Made by a program: the position numbers and the translations under genes. 6,753 bases of DNA from Candidatus Methanogasteraceae archaeon UBA261 (lineage in GTDB: Archaea > Halobacteriota > Methanosarcinia > Methanosarcinales > Methanogasteraceae): assembly GCA_002506015.1 (NCBI GenBank), contig DAWR01000165.1:1-6753 (forward strand). Reading direction: 5' to 3'. Positions 1 to 6,014 of the stretch are shown piece after piece. Under the pieces are notes generated by a model, which did no database searches, was not told the DNA's origin, and saw nothing but the letters and a program-made list of their open reading frames with translations. Position 1 is the first letter of the stretch, and each line of letters starts with the position of its first letter.

Positions 1-396
1 ACATGAAATAGCGAAGAGCCTTAACGCTCAGAGCTTTTGTGATTTATTGTGGTGCATTTCGCGCCTTGATAGTAGAGTCCCAATCACCCTTGTTTTGGAC
101 AATGCCAGATATCAGAAGTGTAAACTTGTTTGGGAGTTAGCAGAATCCCTTGATATCGAATTACTTTACATTCCCCCGTATTCACCCAATTTAAATCTTA
201 TTGAACGATTACGGAAATTCGTTAAGAAACAGTGCTTGTATTCGAAATATTATTCCGGGTTTAAGGATTTCAAAAACGCTATCATCAACTGCCTGAACCA
301 GACGGACACCACCTACAAAGAAGAACTTGACTCTTTGCTCACATCACGGTTTCAGAGGTTCGAAAAAGCGCAAGTTGCGGCGGTGTGAAGTATAGC
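1..396 (+). mobile_element. Right end of an IS630-type insertion sequence (partial)
   Basis: The transposase gene implies an IS630-type element whose left part lies outside the window. In this family the right terminal inverted repeat usually lies within a few bases of the transposase stop, and insertion is at a TA dinucleotide. TA dinucleotides occur at 391-392 and 393-394, just after the TGA, so the element probably ends near 390-396. The exact border is inferred, because the left terminal repeat needed to prove it is not visible. Confidence 0.45.
2..388 (+). CDS. IS630-family transposase, C-terminal part (5' end outside window)
   Basis: This is the C-terminal half of a DDE transposase that cuts and joins insertion sequence ends. 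The reading frame is open from the left window edge, so the gene starts outside; the TTG at 47 is only an internal codon. Seen in the sequence: the strand-turn LVLDNARYQK, which holds the second catalytic Asp of IS630/DDE_3 proteins, then the hallmark PPYSPNLNLIE, whose Glu is the third catalytic residue, then a basic helix (KFVKKQ). The residue after ERL is Arg (codon CGG at 212-214), where IS630 proteins normally have Trp (TGG); a single C/T change would explain it and may weaken the enzyme. The first catalytic Asp lies outside the window. Third codon positions look richer in A/T than in argB next door, which fits a mobile gene. Family assignment is firm; whether the copy is active cannot be judged. 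Confidence 0.88.
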   Translation, partial: HEIAKSLNAQSFCDLLWCISRLDSRVPITLVLDNARYQKCKLVWELAESLDIELLYIPPYSPNLNLIERLRKFVKKQCLYSKYYSGFKDFKNAIINCLNQTDTTYKEELDSLLTSRFQRFEKAQVAAV

Positions 397-476
397 TAAA
401 CACGTACGACGACGGAATATGGAAGATGGAATCAACGTTAAGTACACCGCTGCCGATATGTTGAACGGAAGAGACC

Positions 477-1361
477 ATGCCAGTAATATCCAGCAAAGTC
501 AGAGCAGAGACATTAATTGAGGCATTGCCCTATATTCAGGAGTTTGCGGATTCGATCATGGTGATCAAGATCGGTGGCAACGCGATCGTCGATCCAACGA
601 TCCTTGACGACATCGTCCGCGACATAATCCTCATGCAGCACATTGGAATCCACCCGGTTCTTGTGCACGGCGGAGGTCCTGAGATATCGGAGAAGATGGA
701 ACGTCTCGGCAAGAAGCCGGAATTCGCAGGGGGCTTGCGCATAACCGACGATGAGACCCTTGAAATCACGCGCATGGTGCTTGTTGGAAACGTTAACACG
801 AGGATCGTCTCGCTCATCGGAAAATACGGCGGCAAAGGCATCGGGCTCTCTGGAAAGGATGGAAAGCTGATTCTCGCTCACAAGAAAGCGCCCGTGACCA
901 TTGATGGCGCCGAAGACGAGATCGATCTGGGCTGGGTCGGCGAGACCGAGATCATCAATCCGGAGATTGTCATGATCACCTCGGGACGCGGATACATCCC
1001 GGTGATTGCGCCGATCGCCGTTGATCTTGCTGGAAACAGCCTGAATTTAAATGCCGATACCGTGTCAGGCGACATTGCCGCAGCCCTCCACGCAAAGAAG
1101 CTGATCCTCCTAACCGACGTGCCGGGTGTGCTCTCTGACCCGTCTGATGAAGATACGCGCATATCGCACATATCTGCACCAGAGGTAGACGACCTGATCG
1201 AGAAGGGCATTGCCAGAGGCGGGATGATTCCGAAACTCCATGCAGGCGCCTGCGCGATCTGCGGCGGCACTGAGAAGGTGCACATAATCGACGGCAGCAA
1301 GCCGCATTCGCTATTGCTTGAACTGCTCACCGATGAGGGGATCGGGACGATGATGGAGTGA
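477..1361 (+). CDS. argB: Acetylglutamate kinase (ArgB)
   Basis: Phosphorylates N-acetyl-L-glutamate with ATP, the second step of arginine (ornithine) biosynthesis, in the cytoplasm. The 294 residues match the family's usual length. Motifs of the amino-acid kinase fold appear in order: KIGGNA (31-36, with the phosphate-binding Lys31 and glycines), HGGGPEI (64-70), GGLR with Arg88 for the acetylglutamate carboxylate, NLNADT (190-195), LTDVPGV (212-218), GGMIPKL (248-254, with the conserved Lys) and the C-terminal TDEGIGTM. The N-terminal stretch LIEALPYIQEF (13-23) matches the extra helix found in hexameric, arginine-inhibited kinases, so feedback inhibition by arginine is likely (inference). 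The ATG at 477 gives the expected N-terminus, although the upstream Shine-Dalgarno match (GGAAGAG near 467-473) is weak. No other arg gene is visible; an IS630 end lies only about 80 bases upstream and may have cut it off from an operon. Confidence 0.96.
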   Translation: MPVISSKVRAETLIEALPYIQEFADSIMVIKIGGNAIVDPTILDDIVRDIILMQHIGIHPVLVHGGGPEISEKMERLGKKPEFAGGLRITDDETLEITRMVLVGNVNTRIVSLIGKYGGKGIGLSGKDGKLILAHKKAPVTIDGAEDEIDLGWVGETEIINPEIVMITSGRGYIPVIAPIAVDLAGNSLNLNADTVSGDIAAALHAKKLILLTDVPGVLSDPSDEDTRISHISAPEVDDLIEKGIARGGMIPKLHAGACAICGGTEKVHIIDGSKPHSLLLELLTDEGIGTMME

Positions 1362-1396
1362 ACGCTCATCGATAACTATTTGCTATTATTTCACAG

Positions 1397-1401
1397 TTTT
1401 T
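1397..1401 (+). terminator. Possible oligo-T terminator after argB
   Basis: A run of five T's lies 36 bases after the argB stop, within an AT-rich stretch. Archaeal RNA polymerase can terminate at oligo-T tracts without a hairpin. The run is short, so this is only a candidate. Confidence 0.25.
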
Positions 1402-1405
1402 AATG

Positions 1406-1427
1406 ATAAACCGGTAGGTTTATATGG
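1406..1427 (+). promoter_or_regulatory. Candidate promoter with overlapping inverted repeat, for the pilin gene
   Basis: TTTATATGG at 1419-1427 is a good archaeal TATA-box candidate. It would place transcription start near 1448-1452, leaving a leader of about 50 bases that carries GGAG at 1493-1496. Overlapping it is a perfect inverted repeat: ATAAACC (1406-1412), a 4-base spacer, and GGTTTAT (1417-1423). A regulator bound to this dyad would cover the TFB/TBP site, so it could be an operator. The sequence features are seen directly; their function is inferred. Confidence 0.45.
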
Positions 1428-1503
1428 CATAACACTGTTTTGTTTCCATCAACTGTTGCGGCTGTAACCTGCCGTACTTCAGAAACAAGCACGGAGACGA
1501 TTG

Positions 1504-1908
1504 ATGATGGATAAGAAAACCCCCAAAAAAGAGGGACAAGCAATCACCCCCACCATAGTCACTGGCATCCTCCTACTGATCGCGATCACATTGTCGCTGG
1601 CGACGGTTGCCGGGTCGATGACATACAGCGCGAACGGTGACATGCACCTGGTGGTGGCAAGTGCAGAGCGAATAAACACAACGACGATCGAATTCACGTT
1701 TATGGGAGGACCTGATACAAGTTCTGTGCGACATCTGAACGCAACCATAGACGGAACCAATGTTCCGGATACGCCGGCAGGATATGAACTCATTGCCGGC
1801 TCGGTCTGGTCATACACAGACGATGGGCTCGCCAACCGGTGCCATGTGCTCGTTGTTGCGACATTCGATGACGACTACTCTCAGGTCGTTCTTGACACTC
1901 ATGCGTGA
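1504..1908 (+). CDS. Archaeal type IV pilin-like protein (DUF1628/pilin N-terminal type)
   Basis: A small secreted subunit of the archaeal type IV pilin kind, about 134 residues. The N-terminus has the class III layout: a short Lys-rich leader (KKTPKKEG, ending at Gly11), then Gln12, then a hydrophobic helix (about 14-37, starting ITPTIVTGILLLIAIT) that would anchor the protein and form the pilus core. A PibD/EppA-type prepilin peptidase would be expected to cut after Gly11. The rest is a short beta-rich domain ending VVATFDDDYSQVVLD. Two N-glycosylation sequons are present (Asn58-Thr-Thr and Asn79-Ala-Thr). Start choice: GGAG at 1493-1496 is 7 bases before ATG 1504; ATG 1507 and TTG 1501 are less well placed. 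No pilus ATPase, platform protein or peptidase gene is nearby, so it is an orphan subunit and its filament or surface role is unknown. Confidence 0.75.
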   Translation: MMDKKTPKKEGQAITPTIVTGILLLIAITLSLATVAGSMTYSANGDMHLVVASAERINTTTIEFTFMGGPDTSSVRHLNATIDGTNVPDTPAGYELIAGSVWSYTDDGLANRCHVLVVATFDDDYSQVVLDTHA

Positions 1909-2223
1909 ATGATCTGGCATATTTTGATTCTGATGGGTTCTGTGGTTTTTTCAAAATATGCCGAAATGTTGCAGATGACACTCTCTGAAAATCAATTGAA
2001 TTTGCCACCGCTGATGGCTGTTGAGGAACTCAAGAGTTTCGAGACCGTGTGCAACCATCTGCGTGGCTCTGCGCACTTTGCGGTATGCAAGAGTGCATGC
2101 TCAAATAACTCGTGGAAATCTGTGTAATCTTGTGTTAGCTGAACACATACACCCCGATTAATCTTCTTTGCTATAACCCGTATTCCTGCCCGGAAGAAAT
2201 TGAAAAGCCAGCCCCGCCAAAAC
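1909..2223. other. Region without a convincing gene; part resembles a dispersed non-coding repeat
   Basis: A frame of 72 codons (1909-2127) opens directly after the pilin stop and in the same frame, with no Shine-Dalgarno sequence, no recognisable domain and an unlikely amino-acid mix, so I do not call it a gene. Within it, 2055-2084 shows quasi-periodic TGCG at 2060, 2070 and 2079, followed by GGAAATCTGTGTAATCTTGTG at about 2114-2134. From memory, similar wording (CTCTGCG...TTTGCGGT and AAATCTGTGTAATCTGTG) recurs as dispersed intergenic repeats in many environmental genomes, and spurious translations such as NHLRGSAHFAVCKSA are common there. The match is recollection, not a search. Positions 2135-2223 are AT-rich and show nothing I can name. 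Confidence 0.35.
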
Positions 2224-2233
2224 GTTAATTAAC
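2216..2233 (+). promoter_or_regulatory. Candidate BRE/TATA promoter for the coiled-coil protein gene
   Basis: CCAAAACG (about 2217-2224) followed by TTAATTAA (2225-2232) looks like a BRE plus TATA box. Start of transcription would fall near 2254-2258, giving a leader of about 22 bases that carries the Shine-Dalgarno-like AAAGGGGTGGTG before ATG 2279. The TATA core lies in a perfect 10-base palindrome, GTTAATTAAC (2224-2233). Confidence 0.35.
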
Positions 2234-2278
2234 ATTGACGCGTAATATGAACAATATGATAAAGGGGTGGTGAATTAT

Positions 2279-3451
2279 ATGAGGTATCTGTATCAAGATT
2301 CGATAGAAGTTCCTGTGCAGCGCAATTTCGTACAGGACATGCGTGGTATCCTGGAAGTGAGCGAGAAGGTATGTCCGCTGGAGAGCACGGTCATATCTGC
2401 CAAGAAGAAGATCGAAGAGAGTAAAAGTGAGAGAGACGAGAAGATTTCCAGAATGAAACTGTTTGAAAGCGATTTTAAGTCACAATTAAGTGACATTGCC
2501 AAAAACGATTTCATGAAAACTGTTGAAATCTGCAAAAAATCTCTTACAGACCTTTGCGCTTCATGCGTGCGCGAGCAGATCGCAAAGATCGAGTCGGAGT
2601 ATAACACAGTCCATGACGATCTCTCCGGGCAGGTCGATCGCGATTCAAAGCAGATCCACAAGCTCTTCGAGGAGTTTCTCGGGTCCGGTGTCTACAGCAC
2701 CACGCGCAGGTATACGTTGAGTTCCATGGATAAGGACGCGCTGCACGGTGAATTTACAGCGGATGTGAACAACGACGTATCATTCACATACAAGCTCTGG
2801 TTCAAAGACCCCATCTCGGTAAAAGAGCTCGTTGGTTCGTTCTTCGTACCGACGTGGGGGGAGACCGGGATATTTCACAAGGAGAACGTTGTGAAGATGC
2901 TGGACATCTCGAATCACCGTCTGGTAGGTGTTGAATGCACAGATAAGTATGTGAACACAACCTTTGAGAGTAAAAAGGGTGAAGAGAAGGTAAGCATCAA
3001 CATGAAACGTGATTCCGAGGACTATTCGATATTGTACTGCTCAACAGAGGTTGTTGACATAACAAAGGACAAAGCGATATCGGAGAAGATTAGTGGCGCA
3101 GATGTTGTCAATCTCATGCGCAAAGTCGTAGGTTACGTGGAAGATTGCGAAAACTATGTGGCATCTGACCTAGAGGCGCTGACATTCGGCGGTTGCGGCG
3201 TGGTTGAGGATTCGTTGTCGTTAGACGCTCTGGAGGTCATATTCGGGGAATATGGCAGGCTCACACGCGAATGCATGGAACACAGCGTGGCAAAGAACGA
3301 GCTCATCATAAAGATCGAGTCGGACGACCGATCACGAACCGAGCAATACATCTCGCTTTCAGAGATTAAGACCGCATTATCCCAATTCGAGGACTCGGGT
3401 GCGGCGCTCGCGGATGCGTTTGGATTGAGTGCGCTGGAGACTGTGGGTTAG
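2279..3451 (+). CDS. Protein of unknown function with long helical, probably coiled-coil N-terminal region
   Basis: I do not recognise a named family. From ATG 2279 the product has 390 residues, no signal peptide and no membrane segment, so it is probably cytoplasmic. Residues about 20-130 are strongly helical and rich in Lys/Glu/Ser with hydrophobic residues at heptad-like spacing (stretches such as AKKKIEESKSERDEKISRMK), suggesting a coiled coil like those in SMC-type or scaffold proteins. Residues about 140-245 look like a beta-rich globular domain (YTLSS, FTYKLWFKDP, SVKELVGSFFVPTWGE). The C-terminal part is helical again. No ATPase or nuclease motif is visible; the cysteines, including CASC, do not form an obvious zinc site. 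Start choice: a frame-compatible GTG at 2267 exists, but it lies inside GGGGTGGTG (2264-2272), which fits better as the ribosome site for ATG 2279, about 6 bases on. It seems to be a single-gene unit between the repeat-like region and hisG. Confidence 0.7.
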   Translation: MRYLYQDSIEVPVQRNFVQDMRGILEVSEKVCPLESTVISAKKKIEESKSERDEKISRMKLFESDFKSQLSDIAKNDFMKTVEICKKSLTDLCASCVREQIAKIESEYNTVHDDLSGQVDRDSKQIHKLFEEFLGSGVYSTTRRYTLSSMDKDALHGEFTADVNNDVSFTYKLWFKDPISVKELVGSFFVPTWGETGIFHKENVVKMLDISNHRLVGVECTDKYVNTTFESKKGEEKVSINMKRDSEDYSILYCSTEVVDITKDKAISEKISGADVVNLMRKVVGYVEDCENYVASDLEALTFGGCGVVEDSLSLDALEVIFGEYGRLTRECMEHSVAKNELIIKIESDDRSRTEQYISLSEIKTALSQFEDSGAALADAFGLSALETVG

Positions 3452-3483
3452 AAACCGCATTTGGAGCCTGCGGCAACCAACAG

Positions 3484-3513
3484 CAAAACTATTAATCCAA
3501 TAGGTCACAGGGA
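3484..3513 (+). promoter_or_regulatory. Candidate promoter and ribosome site for hisG
   Basis: In the 67-base gap before hisG, CAAAA (3484-3488) followed by CTATTAAT (3489-3496) resembles a weak BRE/TATA pair; a start about 25 bases on would fall at or next to the ATG, giving a very short or absent leader. AGGGA at 3509-3513, 5 bases before ATG 3519, could alternatively serve as a Shine-Dalgarno sequence on a read-through transcript from the upstream gene. Confidence 0.3.
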
Positions 3514-3518
3514 TCTTG

Positions 3519-4391
3519 ATGTTGCGTATAGCATTGCCAAAAGGAAGCCTCGAGGAACAGACGGTTCTTCTGTTCAAACAGGCTGATCTCCCGATCAAAA
3601 GGACGGAACGAGAGTACAATCCAAAGATCAATGATCCAAGGATCGGGAAAGTAAAAATACTCCGCCCGCAGGAGATTCCCGGGTATGTGGCAGATGGGTA
3701 CTTCGATTTAGGCATATCAGGGCATGACTGGGTGATTGAGTCCAATGCGGATGTTGTTGAGATCGCAGACCTGCCGTACAGCAAGCAGGGTTCCGGAATC
3801 GTCAAGATCGTGATCGCGGTGCCGGACGATCAGGGGATCGAATCGGCTTCCGAGATTGCGCCGCACAGCAGGGTCACAACCGAGTATCCAAACATCACCA
3901 GAGATTACTTCGAGAAACTCGGGATTCCTGTGGAGCTTCACTTTTCTTACGGTGCCACCGAGGCGAAGGTTCCTGATTTAATGGATGTCGTGGTCGATTT
4001 GACCGAGACCGGCTCAACGCTCAGGAAGAATAACTTGAAGATAATCGACGTGATGCTTGAATCGGTTACGAAGCTTGTCGTAAACAGAGATAGCTGGGAG
4101 GACCCTGATAAGCGAAAGGAGATTACAGAGATCAGAACGCTGCTTCTTTCAGTTATTGAGGCTCGTGGCAAGGTGCTTCTGGACATGAATGTGCCAGCAG
4201 ACAAACTCGACGACCTGATCGCTGCGCTGCCTGCGATGAAGACGCCGACCGTCTCCAAGCTGTACAACTCCGAATATTATGCAATCGAGACCGTGGTTGA
4301 GAAGGGCAGTGTGAACATTCTGATCCCTGAATTGAAGCATCTCGGCGCAGAGGATATCCTGGAGCTTGATATATCGAAGATTGTGCACTGA
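3519..4391 (+). CDS. hisG: ATP phosphoribosyltransferase, long form (HisG)
   Basis: Joins ATP and PRPP to give phosphoribosyl-ATP, the first and committed step of histidine biosynthesis, in the cytoplasm. The 290 residues include both catalytic domains and a C-terminal HisG_C domain (from about 210), ending IPELKHLGAEDILELDISKI. This is the long, self-sufficient form that does not need HisZ, and the C-terminal domain is where histidine feedback inhibition acts in this family. Motifs seen: LRIALPKGSL at the N-terminus, RPQEIPGYVADG (49-60), LGISGHDWV (64-72), and the PRPP-binding loop DLTETGSTLRKNNL (160-173). ATG 3519 gives the canonical start just before LRIALPKG; the TTG at 3516 would add only one residue. 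No other his gene is in the window, as is common in archaea with scattered his genes. All key residues I can check are intact. Confidence 0.96.
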   Translation: MLRIALPKGSLEEQTVLLFKQADLPIKRTEREYNPKINDPRIGKVKILRPQEIPGYVADGYFDLGISGHDWVIESNADVVEIADLPYSKQGSGIVKIVIAVPDDQGIESASEIAPHSRVTTEYPNITRDYFEKLGIPVELHFSYGATEAKVPDLMDVVVDLTETGSTLRKNNLKIIDVMLESVTKLVVNRDSWEDPDKRKEITEIRTLLLSVIEARGKVLLDMNVPADKLDDLIAALPAMKTPTVSKLYNSEYYAIETVVEKGSVNILIPELKHLGAEDILELDISKIVH

Positions 4392-4411
4392 GCGTACATG
4401 CGCAGGTAACT

Positions 4412-4485
4412 TGTGGTGTTATTGCGGATATCCACACACCATTGAGTAAGTGCCACTGGGAAATCTTTCCACCGTTTCTCTTTTT
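4412..4485 (+). terminator. Possible hisG transcription end: small dyad and pyrimidine tract
   Basis: Downstream of hisG, TGTGG (4412-4416) can pair with CCACA (4432-4436), and inside the right arm is the palindrome GGATATCC (4426-4433). Further on, a pyrimidine run TTTCTCTTTTT (4475-4485) is the best oligo-T terminator candidate in the gap. Either could end the hisG transcript. Both are weak. Confidence 0.3.
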
Positions 4486-4528
4486 GTGGGCGATCCATTA
4501 GCCGGCACAATTGAGTACTGCAGAAATT

Positions 4529-4543
4529 CAAAAGATTTATTAA
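4529..4543 (+). promoter_or_regulatory. Candidate BRE/TATA promoter for the GvpD-like ATPase gene; leaderless transcript likely
   Basis: CAAAAGA (4529-4535) then TTTATTAA (4536-4543) forms a good BRE/TATA pair. A start about 25 bases after the box centre falls near 4563-4567, only a few bases before ATG 4571. No Shine-Dalgarno sequence is present upstream of that ATG, which fits a leaderless or near-leaderless mRNA. A second AT-rich string at 4554-4561 is too close to the ATG to act as the TATA box for it. Confidence 0.5.
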
Positions 4544-4570
4544 GAATATGGAACATATATTGTTACATCC

Positions 4571-6013
4571 ATGATTCCAGAGGAGATTAGGGGGTTCCTG
4601 TCTCAGGAGGGGGGCAGTTCACTGATCGTGCAGGGCAGTCCCGGCACCGGCAAGACGATTCTGGCGCTCGAACTGATGGACACGTTTCTCGATTGCAACC
4701 CCATATACATGACCACCAGATCGACGGCAGAAGCGGCATACCGATTATTCCCGCGGCTGTGGCGGATGCACGATGACGTTGATGTCATCGAGACTAAGAG
4801 CGTGTTCTGGGACAAATTCTTCAAGAAAACCGATGACAAGACATTGCGTGTCGAAAAGGAGGCTTTTGAGGTGTACGGGATGCTTGACGACCCCGGTAAA
4901 ACCGATCTGTCTGAATTCGACCAGATATGTGACCGGGTCGACGAGTTTCTGCCCGATGCGTCGCTGCTCGTGCTGGACAGCCTCGAAGGCTTGTGCGACA
5001 AATACAAGGTGGGCGAGAAGTTCTTGATCGATCTTGTCACCAGATGTCTGATTGAACCCGCGCACACCAAGGTCATAATCGTGCTTGAGAAGGTGAGCAG
5101 CACGGAACTCGGCTATCTTTCTGACGGCGTAGTTACACTGCAACGGAAGGATATCGGCGGCAGGCGTATGAGGCTCATATCCATAGATAAGTTGCGTGGC
5201 ATCAGCATACCCCAGCCAAACTATCTGTTCACGCTGGATACGGGCAGATTTCGGAGTTTCGATACGTTCAAGGTCGCACATCCCGCAGAGTACATACCTT
5301 ATGAATCGATTCCAAACACCAAAACACACTACTCAACCGGAAATCGAGATATGGACGAAATATTGGGGGGGTATCAGGTCGGAAGCTACGTCCTGCTGGA
5401 AACCGGCGCGAATGTCGATAATTTCTTTTATGTGCTGCCGATGTTGACCGCTGCGAACGTGGTTGGGCAGGGCGGTTGTGCGGTTGTGCTCTCAATCGGC
5501 GGCGCAGGTCCGAGCGAGATTAAGAACTACGTCTTTGAGTATGGACTGAGCGACAAACTGGACTCACTCAAAGTGGTGACCGAAAAGAATCCTGAAGAGC
5601 CTGTGACCGAGGATTTCGTTGCTGCTTATGATCGGGGGCGCTTCGCAGACCATTTCAACATACTGGACCGAGAGATGCAGAGCATGCATACGGAGCACGG
5701 AGGGGGCGCTATGAAGATTGTGGATTACGGGATTCTCGAGACGATACTCGACCAGAATATCCTCAAAAAATCGATCATCTCAGAGAAACAGTACACATCC
5801 GCAAACAAAATCCTGACGATTGCGATGTGTAAACACAGCACTGCCCCTGAGATCAAGAGAACACTTGCAGACGTCTCCGACGTCCATCTGAAACTCAATA
5901 AGTGCAATAACACGATGATTCTCTATGGCGAGAAGCCGACGACCGGCATATACGTGATTGAGCCCGATGTCGTGCGCGGCTACAGGGATGTGAAGCTGAC
6001 ACCGATGCGGTGA
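4571..6013 (+). CDS. GvpD/KaiC-like P-loop ATPase with a degenerate second domain
   Basis: A 480-residue RecA/KaiC-superfamily ATPase, probably cytoplasmic, most like archaeal GvpD-family proteins. Domain 1 (about 1-235): the start IPEEIRGFLSQEGGSSLIVQG leads into Walker A GSPGTGKT (22-29), Walker B LLVLDSLEG with Asp136, and an Arg-rich stretch GGRRMRLISIDKLRG (196-210) that recalls the KaiC R-x-L-x-V-x-K-x-RG motif. Domain 2 (about 250-480) begins like a KaiC repeat, STGNRDMDEILGGYQVGSYVLLETG (255-279 region), but where Walker A should be it reads ETGANVDN, with no GKT; a Walker B-like IVDYG with Asp385 remains. So one site probably binds ATP and the other is structural. In haloarchaea GvpD represses gas vesicle genes by acting on the activator GvpE; no gvp gene is here, so a regulatory or signalling role is only a guess. 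It has its own promoter and converges on the CobN-like gene. Confidence 0.78.
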   Translation: MIPEEIRGFLSQEGGSSLIVQGSPGTGKTILALELMDTFLDCNPIYMTTRSTAEAAYRLFPRLWRMHDDVDVIETKSVFWDKFFKKTDDKTLRVEKEAFEVYGMLDDPGKTDLSEFDQICDRVDEFLPDASLLVLDSLEGLCDKYKVGEKFLIDLVTRCLIEPAHTKVIIVLEKVSSTELGYLSDGVVTLQRKDIGGRRMRLISIDKLRGISIPQPNYLFTLDTGRFRSFDTFKVAHPAEYIPYESIPNTKTHYSTGNRDMDEILGGYQVGSYVLLETGANVDNFFYVLPMLTAANVVGQGGCAVVLSIGGAGPSEIKNYVFEYGLSDKLDSLKVVTEKNPEEPVTEDFVAAYDRGRFADHFNILDREMQSMHTEHGGGAMKIVDYGILETILDQNILKKSIISEKQYTSANKILTIAMCKHSTAPEIKRTLADVSDVHLKLNKCNNTMILYGEKPTTGIYVIEPDVVRGYRDVKLTPMR

Positions 6014-6014
6014 G

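Noticed and set aside
419..520. Short frame (33 codons) overlapping the argB start
   Set aside because: No Shine-Dalgarno sequence, overlaps argB by 44 bases, and resembles a known protein over only about seven residues; kept as a speculative remnant in the findings instead of as a gene.
878..1369. Minus-strand open frame of 163 codons across the argB 3' half
   Set aside because: Antisense to well-conserved argB; Ser/Pro/Ile-rich shadow translation without motifs.
1909..2127. 72-codon frame directly after the pilin gene
   Set aside because: It merely continues the pilin frame after its stop, has no ribosome site, no domain and an unusual composition, and overlaps repeat-like DNA. Pilin readthrough is also unlikely because the pilin ends naturally at DTHA.
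2224..2233. Perfect palindrome GTTAATTAAC as an operator
   Set aside because: It is short and AT-rich, and its core is better explained as the TATA element of the downstream gene.
3377..3805. Minus-strand open frame across the hisG start
   Set aside because: It covers the hisG N-terminus and promoter on the opposite strand, with no ribosome site or recognisable domain.
4745..5329. Minus-strand open frame of 194 codons inside the ATPase gene
   Set aside because: It is antisense to a gene with clear Walker motifs; the composition is that of a shadow frame and no domain is visible.
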